DNA of 64,000 nucleotides from Hoeflea sp. (GTDB lineage Bacteria > Pseudomonadota > Alphaproteobacteria > Rhizobiales > Rhizobiaceae): positions 62,001-126,000 of the forward strand of contig NZ_JAUXOD010000122.1 in the NCBI RefSeq assembly GCF_030682515.1. Direction: 5' to 3'. The position numbers were made by a program, and so were the translations under genes. A model generated the notes under the pieces. It did no database searches and was not told the DNA's origin. It saw only the letters and a list, made by a program, of their open reading frames with translations. Shown in pieces: positions 1 through 8,353 of the stretch; positions within the stretch are counted from its first letter, which is position 1, and each line of letters begins with the position of its first letter.

Positions 1-321
1 CGGTGTTGAGGCCACCAGCATCAGGTTGACCTCGTTGTTGATGATCAGCTCCTGGGCCACGTCGGCCGCGCGGTTGGGGTTGGACTGGCTGTCCTTGACG
101 ATGACTTCGACATCCATGCCCTGTTCGGCCACATAGCGGTTGAACATGTCGATGGTGAAGGCGTCGGCTTCGGCAAAGCCTGCCAGCGGGCCGGTCTGCG
201 GGCTGACATAGCCGATGCGGATCTTCCTGTTCTGCGCGATGGCCGGCATCGCCAGCCCGCCCGCGGCGATGATGAGTCCCCCGGCGGCGGCTGTCTTGAT
301 AATGCGTCTGCGTGTGATCAT
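1..321 (-). CDS. ABC transporter substrate-binding protein, Leu/Ile/Val type (N-terminal part; gene runs off the window)
   Basis: Only the first 107 codons are present; the gene continues past the left edge. It begins MITRRRIIKTAAAGGL, a twin-arginine-like signal peptide ending near AMPAIAQN, followed by IRIGYVSPQTGPLAGFAEAD, the usual opening of periplasmic binding proteins of the branched-chain amino acid family (Peripla_BP_6). These proteins bind amino acids, amides or aromatic acids and deliver them to LivHMFG-type permeases. The start at 321 has GGAGGAG upstream. It lies 41 bp after the maleylacetate reductase gene on the same strand, so it is probably the first gene of an importer serving the aromatic operon; the substrate could be an aromatic acid. 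That link is inferred from position. Confidence 0.85.
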   Translation of the reverse strand, partial: MITRRRIIKTAAAGGLIIAAGGLAMPAIAQNRKIRIGYVSPQTGPLAGFAEADAFTIDMFNRYVAEQGMDVEVIVKDSQSNPNRAADVAQELIINNEVNLMLVASTP

Positions 322-362
322 CTGCTTCTCCTCCCGTGAACGTTTGCTTCTGGATGTCTGCT

Positions 363-1430
363 TCAGTGTTCGGGCCTCTGCCCTTCCCAGGCGGCCTGCA
401 GCAGGGCGCGGATGTCGTCCTGCGTGAAGGGCCGCGGATTTGCGTAGGAATTCTGCACGGCGATCTCCGCCGCCTGATCGAGATCCGTCTCACTCAAGCC
501 GAGATCGGCAAGCCGCAGCGGCGCGCCGGCGGCCTTCGCGAAATCCCAGAGCCCCGCGCCCGGCGTGGCGCCGAAGATCGCCTCCATCGGTTTGAGCGCG
601 TCGGTCGCCGCCGCGTTGAAGCTCGTCGTGTGCGGCAGCAGGATGGCATGGGTCTCGGCGTGCGGCGTGTTGAAGGTACCGCCGATCGTGTGGGCGAGCT
701 TGTGGTGCAGGGACATGGCGACATAGCCGAGCGCCGTCGAGCAGAGCCACGCGCCGTAAAGCACCAGCGCGCGCGCCTCGGGGTCGCGCGGCGTGTCGCC
801 GAGCACCGGCAATCCGGCCTTGAACGCCTTCATCGCCTCCACCGCCATCAGGCTCGTGACCGGATTGGCGTCCGGCGCATAGAGCGCCTCCACGCCATGG
901 GCGATGGCGTTGAGCGCCGAGGTCACGGTCATCTGGGAGGGCAGGGTCAGCGTCAGGTCGACATCATAGATCACCGTTTCCGGCCGGATCGAGGCGTTGC
1001 GGCGGGTGGTCTTCCGCCCGTTCTCGGTCTCGCCCAGGATGTCGGTCATCTCCGAGCCGGCATAGCTCGTGGGAATCGCGATCTGGTTGACGCCGGTGCG
1101 GCTGGCGATCGCCTTGCCGAGCCCGATGGTGGAACCGCCGCCGAGTGACACCACGCAGTCGGCGCCGCTCTGCCTGAAGGCGGCGAGCGCCTTTTCGGTG
1201 ACCTCGACCGGCGTGTGCATGGCTGCCTCGCAGAAGGTCCCCGCCGACAGCGCGCCGAGCTGGGCCGCAAGCGCTTTGGCGTCATCGGCCTGGTTCGGCG
1301 TCGACAGCACCAGCGCCTGCCTGCCGCCCAGGCGCTCGACTTCCTGGGCTGTCCGCGCAAGCGTTCCCGAGCCGAAGACGACGCGGGTCGAAATGCCGGG
1401 GAAGGTGAAGCCTTGCGCGGGCAGTGTCAT
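363..1430 (-). CDS. Maleylacetate reductase (iron-containing alcohol dehydrogenase family)
   Basis: 355 residues, the normal size. Maleylacetate reductase converts maleylacetate to 3-oxoadipate with NAD(P)H, the step after hydroxyquinol or chlorocatechol ring cleavage. The protein starts MTLPAQGFTFPG and has the family's VVFGSG strand, a nucleotide-binding GGGSTIGLGKA loop (about residues 93-103), and SYAGSEMTDILGETENGRK. The HHKLAHTIGGTFNTPHAETHA segment holds the His residues that bind metal in related dehydrogenases. The open frame extends further upstream, but ATG 1430 overlaps the hydrolase stop by 4 bp (ATGA), which fits translational coupling. Neighbouring intradiol and LinE-like dioxygenases both yield products feeding maleylacetate, so the assignment is well supported by context. 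Confidence 0.9.
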   Translation of the reverse strand: MTLPAQGFTFPGISTRVVFGSGTLARTAQEVERLGGRQALVLSTPNQADDAKALAAQLGALSAGTFCEAAMHTPVEVTEKALAAFRQSGADCVVSLGGGSTIGLGKAIASRTGVNQIAIPTSYAGSEMTDILGETENGRKTTRRNASIRPETVIYDVDLTLTLPSQMTVTSALNAIAHGVEALYAPDANPVTSLMAVEAMKAFKAGLPVLGDTPRDPEARALVLYGAWLCSTALGYVAMSLHHKLAHTIGGTFNTPHAETHAILLPHTTSFNAAATDALKPMEAIFGATPGAGLWDFAKAAGAPLRLADLGLSETDLDQAAEIAVQNSYANPRPFTQDDIRALLQAAWEGQRPEH

Positions 1431-2071
1431 GGCTTGTCCTCCGTCAGGTCCGGTCCCGCAGTGACCGTGCGCAGAAGGTCGGAAAAGGCGGCAATCTCGT
1501 CCTCCGAGACCACATGGTCCCGGCCCGGGAACACGGCCGAGCGGACGCGCGCGCCCTGGCGGAGAAGCGCGTCTTCCGCCTTCCGCCAGGCCCAGAGCGG
1601 CACCCAGGGGTCGGCGTCGCTGTTGGAGAGATAGACCGGGATCGAGGCCATCGGCGTTTCCGGCAGGCCGGGGTCCGGCGCGCCGACTCGGCAACCGGTC
1701 AAGAGCGCGGCCGCGTCCGCCCTGCCGCCGCGCAGCAGATATTCGGTGGCAAGGCAGGCGCCCTGCGAGAACCCGGCGATGACCAGCGGCCGGTCGGGCA
1801 GGGTGTCGGCGGCGGAAGCGACTTCGGTTCTGACAAGCGCCAACGCCGCATCGAGCTGTGTGGCGGTGGTCCCGGTCAAGGGGTCCACCGCCCTCGCGTC
1901 ATACCAGGCCGGCGCTGGCGCCTGCGGCAGGACGAAATGCACATCGGGTGCGTCAAGCCTTGCAATCACCTCCTCCTGCATCTGCGCGGCGGTCTGGCCG
2001 CGCCCATGCAGGAAGATGCAGACCGCTCGGGCGGTCCGGGTCGAAGCCCCTGATGTCAGGCTCTCAGCCAT
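1427..2071 (-). CDS. Alpha/beta hydrolase, phospholipase/carboxylesterase family (MhqD-like)
   Basis: 214 residues. It has the oxyanion segment FLHGRGQ near residue 20, the nucleophile elbow GFSQGACLA (Ser about 101), an acid in SNSDADPWVP and the catalytic His in FPGRDHVVS, so the triad is complete. No signal peptide; cytoplasmic. Enzymes of this family are esterases with short acyl substrates. In Bacillus subtilis the homologue MhqD is induced with the extradiol dioxygenase MhqO by quinones and catechols, and the same pair is adjacent here. Its role might be to hydrolyse an acylated quinol or a ring-cleavage lactone, but that is inference. It overlaps the reductase gene by 4 bp and follows the dioxygenase after 9 bp. 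Confidence 0.8.
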   Translation of the reverse strand: MAESLTSGASTRTARAVCIFLHGRGQTAAQMQEEVIARLDAPDVHFVLPQAPAPAWYDARAVDPLTGTTATQLDAALALVRTEVASAADTLPDRPLVIAGFSQGACLATEYLLRGGRADAAALLTGCRVGAPDPGLPETPMASIPVYLSNSDADPWVPLWAWRKAEDALLRQGARVRSAVFPGRDHVVSEDEIAAFSDLLRTVTAGPDLTEDKP

Positions 2072-2080
2072 CCCGCCGGC

Positions 2081-3067
2081 TCAGGCGTTCTGGAAGCTGG
2101 CGGGCTCAAGCCCGGCCATCAGCTCTTCCCGGCGGTCCTCGAACCAGGGCGGGAAGACGAGCGTGGATCCGATCGCATCCGCCGGCTCGTCCTTGGCCCA
2201 GCCTTCGGGCACCGTCCAGGCGATCTCGAACAGGGCGCCGCCGGGCGAGCGCACATAGCAGGACTTGAAGTAGTTGCGGTCCTTCTGTTCGGAAATGTCG
2301 GTGAAGCCCAGGCCTTCGATATGCGCCCGGAGCTTCAACTGGTTTTCCTCATTGCCGGTGTTGAGCGCGAAATGGTGGATCGTGCCGCCCGAGAGCGTCC
2401 AGGTGCCCTGCGGCTCGTCCCGGATCTCGGTGACTTCCACGACGCTGGTCGGCCCGTTCGCATTGGGCACCTCATAGGCCATGCCGTCGGCGTCATCGGC
2501 CATCTTCTTCATGGGCAGGGCGATGGTCAGGAAGTCGTCCATGGCGTTGCGGTCGGTGACTGCGATGACGCCGCCATAGATCCCCTTGATGCCGTGCTCG
2601 GAGGAAATGCCCTGCGCCGCATTGGCGATCGGGATGCGGTTGTCCGCCGGGTTCTCGACCAGCTGCAGCTCGATGCCGCAGGGGTGCCTGAACTCCACCC
2701 GGTCGATGCCGAACCGGCTGGTCTTGCGCGCTGCGATGCCGCGCTCGCCCAGGCGGTTGATCCAGAAATCCGAAGACCCCACCGGGATCGACTGCTGCAC
2801 CACCTTCGACTGGTTGGTGCCCCGGCGTCCGTAAATGCCCGGCTTGCGGAACGGGAAGGTGGTGATGATGGTCGATTCATCGCCATTCTTCGCGCCGTAA
2901 TAGAGATGGTAGACCGGGATCGTGCCATCAAACAGCACGGTCCGCTTGACCGAGTAGAGCCCCAGGACTTTCGTGAAGAAGTCGAAATCCTCCTGGGCGC
3001 CATCGGTGCTCATGGTCAGGTGATGATATCCGCTGATGGTCGACACTGTCTCTCTCCCAAGTTTCAT
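2081..3067 (-). CDS. Ring-cleaving VOC-family dioxygenase, LinE/PcpA/MhqO-like (hydroquinone 1,2-dioxygenase candidate)
   Basis: 328 residues with two vicinal-oxygen-chelate modules (about 12-140 and 160-290). Metal ligands match the PcpA/LinE pattern: His15 or His16 in GYHHLT, His231 or His232 in TIHHFAL and Glu281 in ALFEIAW. Tyr266 in RNYFKSCYVRSPGG matches a conserved active-site tyrosine. PcpA and LinE open (chloro)hydroquinones between a hydroxylated carbon and its neighbour, giving gamma-hydroxymuconic semialdehyde or, with chlorinated substrates, maleylacetate derivatives. MhqO-type relatives serve quinone detoxification. Adjacency to maleylacetate reductase favours a hydroquinone catabolic role; exact substrate preference is not visible. 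Confidence 0.82.
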   Translation of the reverse strand: MKLGRETVSTISGYHHLTMSTDGAQEDFDFFTKVLGLYSVKRTVLFDGTIPVYHLYYGAKNGDESTIITTFPFRKPGIYGRRGTNQSKVVQQSIPVGSSDFWINRLGERGIAARKTSRFGIDRVEFRHPCGIELQLVENPADNRIPIANAAQGISSEHGIKGIYGGVIAVTDRNAMDDFLTIALPMKKMADDADGMAYEVPNANGPTSVVEVTEIRDEPQGTWTLSGGTIHHFALNTGNEENQLKLRAHIEGLGFTDISEQKDRNYFKSCYVRSPGGALFEIAWTVPEGWAKDEPADAIGSTLVFPPWFEDRREELMAGLEPASFQNA

Positions 3068-3076
3068 GTCTGATGT

Positions 3077-3928
3077 CTAAAGATGCTCATCCCTTGCGAG
3101 GATGAAGGTGAAGGCACACGCCATTCCGCCTTCGTTCGACGCTTCAAAATCGGCCAGCAGCGCGGGATCGACGGCGAACAGGGGGTCGGCGGCAATCGCC
3201 GGATCGCTCCTGTCGAACACATGGGTGATCAGCGTCTGGTGGCCTGACGCCGAGATCCGGAACTGCAGATGGGCCGGGCGCAGGGTCGGAAGGCCGAGCT
3301 GACGCAGCAGCTTGCCCACCGGCCCGTCGTCGGGGATGCGGTAGCCGCGGGGGCGGACGGTGACGATCCGGACGGTTCCGTCGGGACCGGAGGTGTAGGT
3401 GCCGCGCAGGTTGAACTCGGGCTGCATGTCCGGCGCCTGGTTCTCGTAGACGCCGTCGCCATTGGCGTGCCAGACCTCGATCCTGGCGCTCGGCACCGGC
3501 TGGCCGTCGCCGTTCAGAAGCCGCGCGGTGAACACCAGCGGCGTGCCCTTGCCGTCGAGGCAGATGCTCTCGTTGTCGGCGCGGCGCGGTGCGCCCGGCC
3601 GGTAGAACGGCCCGGCCAGCGTGTTGGGCGTGGCGCGGTCGGGAAGCGCCGCATGGCGGCGTTCGAAGGCGCTGGTCAGCCCCAGCACGTCAGCCAGCAG
3701 CACCCATTCCTGGCGCCGTTCGGAACAGGCCTCGCCGACTTCCGTGAGGAACCCGATCGCCGCCTGCAGCTCCGCCCGGCTCATGTCCATCCGGTCGGCA
3801 AGGTCGGCGAAATCAGTGAGGAACTCGCCCATGAAGCGGGCCAGCCGCTTGTCGGGAGCCGTGTGGAGGCGCTCGGCAAACGCACGTGCCGCGCTTTTCA
3901 TGGTTATGTCGGTCGCCCGTACATCCAT
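3077..3928 (-). CDS. Intradiol ring-cleavage dioxygenase, hydroxyquinol/catechol 1,2-dioxygenase family, with an altered iron-ligand motif
   Basis: 283 residues, the usual length, with an N-terminal helical dimer domain (about 1-100) and a beta-sandwich catalytic domain that begins at PNTLAGPFYRPGAP. Members cleave hydroxyquinol or catechol with a non-haem Fe(III) bound by two Tyr and two His. Here Tyr161 (NGDGVY), Tyr196 (PRGYRIPDDGPVG) and His220 (RPAH) align with the ligands, but the second His of the usual H-x-H is Gln222 (AHLQF). The codon read from the bases is CAG, so this is not a translation artefact. It is first gene of the operon, divergent from the LysR gene. With maleylacetate reductase downstream, hydroxyquinol is the expected substrate, if the enzyme is active. 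Confidence 0.8.
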   Translation of the reverse strand: MDVRATDITMKSAARAFAERLHTAPDKRLARFMGEFLTDFADLADRMDMSRAELQAAIGFLTEVGEACSERRQEWVLLADVLGLTSAFERRHAALPDRATPNTLAGPFYRPGAPRRADNESICLDGKGTPLVFTARLLNGDGQPVPSARIEVWHANGDGVYENQAPDMQPEFNLRGTYTSGPDGTVRIVTVRPRGYRIPDDGPVGKLLRQLGLPTLRPAHLQFRISASGHQTLITHVFDRSDPAIAADPLFAVDPALLADFEASNEGGMACAFTFILARDEHL

Positions 3929-3995
3929 CCCAAACTCCTCCTCCGAGGCAAGTATAGGCGATGGCAGAAGCGCAGCTATTATTTGTTTCGGGATT

Positions 3996-4008
3996 AATAT
4001 ACCATATT
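3996..4008. promoter_or_regulatory. Candidate LysR operator in the divergent promoter
   Basis: The 83-bp gap between the dioxygenase start (3928) and the LysR start (4012) is AT-rich compared with the flanks. It contains the inverted repeat AATAT-ACC-ATATT just upstream of the regulator's ATG. LysR regulators commonly bind such sites between themselves and the target operon. No binding data; the repeat is short. Confidence 0.35.
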
Positions 4009-4011
4009 GAT

Positions 4012-4971
4012 ATGAAACTTGACGAGAAGCATCTCACCCAACTCGCAGCGGTCGTCGAAACCGGCAGCGTGACCGAGGCCGCCCTGCTGCTGGGCCTGTC
4101 CCAGCCGGCGGTGTCGCGCACCCTGTCGACGCTGGAGAAGCGCGTCGGCGAGCCATTGTTCAAGCCCGGCAAGCGGCCGCTCGAGCCGACCATCATCGGC
4201 CAGCAGCTGGCCGAACACGGCCGCGTCATCCTGGAAGCCTCGCGCCGCGCGTCCGAAACCATCCTGGGGTTCCGTGCCGGCTCCGTGGGCACCGTGCGCA
4301 TCGCCGGCGTGCCGTTCTTCATGGATGCCTTCATCAGCCGCATGATCGGCGAGTTCCAGGTCCGCGAGCCCGATATCCGCGTCGACCAGTCCTATGGCAA
4401 CCTGCCGGAGCTGGGCAGCGGCATCGTCGCCAACCAGCTCGATCTGGCCATCTGTCCGCTCGGTCTGGTCGACGCCGCCAAGGGGCTCACCTTCACGCCG
4501 ATCCTGCCTGGCCGCAACATCGTCGCCTGCCGCGTCACCCATCCGCTCCTGAGCCGGCGGCGGCTCAGCACCAATGACCTGATCGATTATCCCTGGATCG
4601 CGCCGCTGCCCGGCTCGCCGCTCCTGGCCGACCTGCACGCCATCCTGTTGTCGATCGGCATGACGGAGATCAGCATCCGCTATTCCGGCGGCTCGCTCCT
4701 GTCGGTGTTCAATTATCTCGAGGAGACCGATGCGCTCACCGTGCTGCCGCACTCGGTGGTCTTCGCCCACCGCAAGGACCGCAAGGTCACCGTGCTGCCG
4801 GTGGAAATCCCGCAGCCGACCCGAACGCTCGGCATCCTGCGGCTTGAGGGACGCCCGCGGATTCCCGCGGCGGAGAAGCTCGCGCGCCATATCTCCACCC
4901 GCTTCGACGACCTGCGCCAGCTGATCAAGCGGCACGAAGACGCCGTGGTCTGGGGCAACAGCCCGCCCTGA
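4012..4971 (+). CDS. LysR-family transcriptional regulator
   Basis: 319 residues from ATG 4012 (MKLDEKHLTQLAAVVETGS). An in-frame ATG at 3961 would add 17 residues but would cover the promoter region, so the shorter start is preferred. The N-terminal winged helix-turn-helix is clear (SVTEAALLLGLSQPAVSRTLSTLEKRVGEPLF), followed by an inducer-binding domain from about residue 90. The gene is divergent from the aromatic operon 3928-1, the classical layout for LysR activators that respond to a pathway intermediate such as a quinol or muconate-like product. It most likely activates that operon and represses itself. Confidence 0.88.
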   Translation: MKLDEKHLTQLAAVVETGSVTEAALLLGLSQPAVSRTLSTLEKRVGEPLFKPGKRPLEPTIIGQQLAEHGRVILEASRRASETILGFRAGSVGTVRIAGVPFFMDAFISRMIGEFQVREPDIRVDQSYGNLPELGSGIVANQLDLAICPLGLVDAAKGLTFTPILPGRNIVACRVTHPLLSRRRLSTNDLIDYPWIAPLPGSPLLADLHAILLSIGMTEISIRYSGGSLLSVFNYLEETDALTVLPHSVVFAHRKDRKVTVLPVEIPQPTRTLGILRLEGRPRIPAAEKLARHISTRFDDLRQLIKRHEDAVVWGNSPP

Positions 4972-5010
4972 CCGGATCCGCGGACGCTCTCGCCGCTGCC
5001 GCGTCGGGGG

Positions 5011-5904
5011 CTACGAGGCGTCGGCCACGGCCCGTTCGCGGAAGAAGATGAACAGCCCCGCGGCGACGATGACGGCGGCGCCGACGAGCATCGCCGGACG
5101 CGGCACGTCGCCGAAGACGATGAAACCGAACACCACCGCCCAGAACAGCAGCGTGTACTGGAAGGGCGCGACGACGGCAGCGTCGGCCAGTTTCATCGCC
5201 CGGTTGACGCAGACATGCGCGACCATGGCGACGACGCCGAGCCCGGCCAGCAGCGCCAGGTCGAAGCTTGACGGCTCAACCCAGCCGAAGGGCGCCGTGA
5301 CCAGGCCAAGCAGGCCGGCGCCGACGATCTGCCAGAACACCAGCACCTTGTCGGGCGTGCCCCGGAGCGCGCGGCCCGACAGCATCATGAAGGCGAAGCA
5401 GAACGATCCGAAGATCGAGATCAGCGCCGGCGCGGTCAGCGTCGCCGCCGAAGGCTCGAGCGCGATGATGACGCCGAGGAACCCGACAAAGATCGCCGTC
5501 CAGCGGCGCCAGCCAACCCTTTCGCCCAGCAGGAAGGGCGACAGGGCCGCCACGTAGATCGGCGCGGCGAGCCAATAGGTCATGACGTCGGCCAGCGGCA
5601 GGTACATGACCGCGAAATAGAAGGCATAAACCTCGAGCGAGGAGAGCGCCACGCGCAGCGCCTGCATGCCCGGCCGCTCGACCCTGACCAGCGGCCGCAA
5701 GCCCATGCGCCACAGCAGGGGCGACAGAACGATGAGTGCTGCGATGCTGCGGATGAGCAGCACCTGGCCGACCGAGTAGGTCGCCACCAGCCATTTGCCC
5801 AGCGTGTCGTTGAGCGCGAACATGAGGATGCCCAACAGCATCATGGCGATGCCGAGCCGGGTGTTGGGGGAATGGAGTACTGCGGAGACGGAGGCGGTGG
5901 TCAT
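5011..5904 (-). CDS. EamA-family (DMT superfamily) transporter
   Basis: 297 residues with about ten predicted hydrophobic segments arranged as two EamA repeats (for example GIAMMLLGILMFALNDTLGKWL and the second half starting APALISIFGSFCFAFMML). Such inner-membrane proteins export metabolites, amino acids or drugs. It is the last gene of the strand that begins at the GntR regulator and includes TRAP and enolase-superfamily genes, 78 bp after the latter. That suggests efflux or overflow of a related compound, but the substrate cannot be read from the sequence. Confidence 0.75.
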   Translation of the reverse strand: MTTASVSAVLHSPNTRLGIAMMLLGILMFALNDTLGKWLVATYSVGQVLLIRSIAALIVLSPLLWRMGLRPLVRVERPGMQALRVALSSLEVYAFYFAVMYLPLADVMTYWLAAPIYVAALSPFLLGERVGWRRWTAIFVGFLGVIIALEPSAATLTAPALISIFGSFCFAFMMLSGRALRGTPDKVLVFWQIVGAGLLGLVTAPFGWVEPSSFDLALLAGLGVVAMVAHVCVNRAMKLADAAVVAPFQYTLLFWAVVFGFIVFGDVPRPAMLVGAAVIVAAGLFIFFRERAVADAS

Positions 5905-5982
5905 CAGCGGAAAGCCAGGCAGGTGTCGAATGAAGCGGGGCCAATACCACGCGCGGTGATCTTTGAACGCATCGAAAACAAG

Positions 5983-7182
5983 CTAGGAGCCATCGCTCAC
6001 CCTCACGATGGCATCCGGCCGTTTCTCCAGTCCGGGCAGCAGATCGATGCCGAGTCCTGGGGCGTCGCCAAGGGTGATCTCGCCATTCTGGACGACGGGC
6101 AGCGCGGTCACCAGTTCCGTGTACCAGCCCGTGTAGAAGGCACGGACCGATTCCTGGATCAGCGTGTTGCGGGCATGCAGCGAGAAATGGCAGGACGCCA
6201 TGAAGACGACCGGGCCGGTGCAGTCGTGCGGCGCGACGGGAATATGGTGCGCCTCGGCCATGCCGGCGATCTTGCGCGCTTCGGAAAGTCCGCCGCACCA
6301 GGACAGATCCAGCATGGCGACGCCTGCGACGCCGGTGGCGAGATAGTCGCGGAAGGCGTGCGGATAGGCGAGGGTCTCCGACGCGCAGATCATGGCGCGC
6401 GAATGCGGCGCGTAGGCCTTAAGCGTCTCGAGCGAGTCCATCCGCACCGGATCCTCGTGCCAGTAGGTGTCGAATTCGGCAAGCGCCCGGGCGATCCGCT
6501 GCGCCGCCGGCAGCTTCCACAAAGAGTGGAATTCCACCATGATATCCATGCGGTCGCCGACCGCCGCGCGGATCTTCTCGAAGGGCGCGAGCGCCGTGCG
6601 CAGTTCGGCCGGCGAGATGTCGAGCCCGCCAGTGCGTTCGGCGGCGATGTCGAAGGGCCAGATCTTCATGCCGGTGATGCCCTGCTCCAGCAGGGAGTGC
6701 GCGAGCTCGCCGGCATTGTTGAGGAACGCGTCGAGATCCTCAAAGCGTCCCAGCGCCTGACCGACGCCCCAGTTGGCGACAGCCTGGGCGCGCGAGTCAC
6801 GGACGTAGCGGTATCCTGCGCAGGTGTTGTAGGTGCGTATGCTGTCGCGGCTGCGGCCCCCGAGCGCGATCGAGACCGGCACGCCGAGCGCCTTGCCGAA
6901 CAGGTCCCACAAGGCGATGTCGATGGCGGAATTGCCGCGGGTCTCCACGCCCGCGCCGCGCCAGCCGAGATAGCCGATCAGGTCGCGGTTGATCGCCTCG
7001 ATCTGCAGCGGGTCACGGCCGATCAGCTTTGGCGCCACGGTTTCGTGCAGATAGGCCTCCACCGCGGCCGCGCCCATGAAGGTCTCGCCAAGGCCCGTCA
7101 GGCCTTCGTCGGTATGGAGCCTGACCCAGATGATGTTGGCGAATTCGGTCAGGCGGATGGTTTCAAGCGACGTGATCTTCAT
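5983..7182 (-). CDS. Enolase-superfamily sugar acid dehydratase (mandelate racemase/muconate lactonizing group)
   Basis: 399 residues: capping domain about 1-125, TIM-barrel about 140-375. Magnesium ligands are Glu217 (IMVEFHS), Glu243 (YWHEDPV) and Glu269 (CASETL); His319 in VAPHDCTGP and Lys173 in GMKIWPFD are candidate acid/base residues. Sugar acid dehydratases of this superfamily usually have Asp as the first metal ligand; here it is Glu. The His in the PHD motif is typical of acid-sugar dehydratases (galactarate, gluconate and related), which form 2-keto-3-deoxy sugar acids. Position beside a TRAP transporter and a FadR-type GntR gene supports breakdown of an imported sugar acid. The specific acid is unknown. 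Confidence 0.78.
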   Translation of the reverse strand: MKITSLETIRLTEFANIIWVRLHTDEGLTGLGETFMGAAAVEAYLHETVAPKLIGRDPLQIEAINRDLIGYLGWRGAGVETRGNSAIDIALWDLFGKALGVPVSIALGGRSRDSIRTYNTCAGYRYVRDSRAQAVANWGVGQALGRFEDLDAFLNNAGELAHSLLEQGITGMKIWPFDIAAERTGGLDISPAELRTALAPFEKIRAAVGDRMDIMVEFHSLWKLPAAQRIARALAEFDTYWHEDPVRMDSLETLKAYAPHSRAMICASETLAYPHAFRDYLATGVAGVAMLDLSWCGGLSEARKIAGMAEAHHIPVAPHDCTGPVVFMASCHFSLHARNTLIQESVRAFYTGWYTELVTALPVVQNGEITLGDAPGLGIDLLPGLEKRPDAIVRVSDGS

Positions 7183-7254
7183 GCAGGACGCCTTGCGATG
7201 GGCCGGCTGGCGCCGCGGCCCGGACTGCGCTGTTGGGAAATTGGCTTGGTGACC

Positions 7255-7278
7255 GGGGCGGCTTGAAGCCGCCGCCCC
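7255..7278 (-). terminator. Intercistronic hairpin after dctP-like gene
   Basis: Arms GGGGCGGC and GCCGCCCC form a perfect 8-bp stem with an 8-base loop directly downstream of the binding-protein stop at 7291. There is no T-run, so it is more likely an mRNA-stabilising or processing hairpin that keeps binding-protein message abundant than a true terminator. Confidence 0.4.
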
Positions 7279-7290
7279 GATCGCCTGAGC

Positions 7291-8298
7291 TCAGTTGCCG
7301 CGGATGGCCTTCAGTTCCGCCTGGATCTTCTCGACGACTTCGGCGCCGATCGTGCCAGCGTGCTTTTCATAGACCGACTGGGCCTTCTCGACCATGCGGG
7401 CCTGCTCCTCCGGTGCGATCTCGTTGACCTGCATGCCGGCCGCCTTGACGCTCTCGAGCGACTTGTTCGAAAGCGCGCGGCTAGCCGTGCGCTGCGCGTC
7501 GCGCCCGACGATGGTGCATTCCTTGAGCGCTGCCTGCTCGTCTTCCGAGAGCTGGTCCCACAGCGGCTTGGAATAGAGCACCATGAAGGGCGTGTAGGCG
7601 TGGCGCGTCACCGACAGATAGTCCTGCACCTCGTAGAACTTGGAGGTGTCGATGGTGACGAACGGGTTTTCCTGCGCGTCGATCGCCTTCGTCTCAAGCG
7701 CGGAGAACACCTCGCCGAAGGCCATCGGGGTGGCGTTGGCGCCCATGTTGGCGAAGGTGTCGAGGAAGATGTTGTTCTGCATGACGCGCACCTTCATGCC
7801 CTGCAGGTCTTCCCATTTCTCCACCGGCCGCTGCGAATTGGTGAGGTTGCGGAAGCCATTCTCCCAATAGGCGAGGTTGATGAGGCCGAGCTCGGGCAGC
7901 ATGTCGGAAATGAACGCGCCGAATTCGCCGTCGAGGACGGCATCGGCCTCCTGCTCGTTGGCGAACAGGAACGGCAGGTCGAACACGCCGAGCGCCGGCA
8001 GGATGCCGACCAGCGGCGAGGACGAGGTGACGACCATCTCCTGGGTTCCCGAGCGCAGCGCCTGCGTGGCTTGCAGGTCGCCGCCAAGCGCTCCGCCCCA
8101 GAACGCAGCGAGCTTGATCTTGCCGCCGCTCTTCTCCGTAAGGCAGGCCTCCATCGCGGCCACGCCGTTTCCGACCGGGTGGTCGGCGTTGACGCCGTTG
8201 GAGATGCGGATCGCGCGGTCCTTGAATTCTGCCAGCGCCGGCGACGCGACGCTGATGGCCAACAGTGCGGCCAGTGCGGTTGTGAGTTTCGATTTCAT
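7291..8298 (-). CDS. dctP: TRAP transporter substrate-binding protein, DctP family
   Basis: 335 residues from ATG 8298. It starts MKSKLTTALAALLAISVASPALAEFKDRAI, a clear Sec signal peptide cleaved after ALA. The mature part shows the DctP fold, including the ALRSGTQEMVVTSSSPL and WEDLQGMKVRVMQNNIF segments; the conserved arginine in the latter (KVRV) binds the substrate carboxylate in characterised family members. The longer open frame upstream to 8484 lacks sense as protein. It works with the 8354-9634 and 9631-10164 membrane subunits and probably imports a sugar acid that the enolase-superfamily enzyme then dehydrates. Confidence 0.9.
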   Translation of the reverse strand: MKSKLTTALAALLAISVASPALAEFKDRAIRISNGVNADHPVGNGVAAMEACLTEKSGGKIKLAAFWGGALGGDLQATQALRSGTQEMVVTSSSPLVGILPALGVFDLPFLFANEQEADAVLDGEFGAFISDMLPELGLINLAYWENGFRNLTNSQRPVEKWEDLQGMKVRVMQNNIFLDTFANMGANATPMAFGEVFSALETKAIDAQENPFVTIDTSKFYEVQDYLSVTRHAYTPFMVLYSKPLWDQLSEDEQAALKECTIVGRDAQRTASRALSNKSLESVKAAGMQVNEIAPEEQARMVEKAQSVYEKHAGTIGAEVVEKIQAELKAIRGN

Positions 8299-8353
8299 GC
8301 TTGGTTTCCTCCGTTGTCGTTTCTTCTTGCAGTCTTGCCTCGCACGCCCCTGG

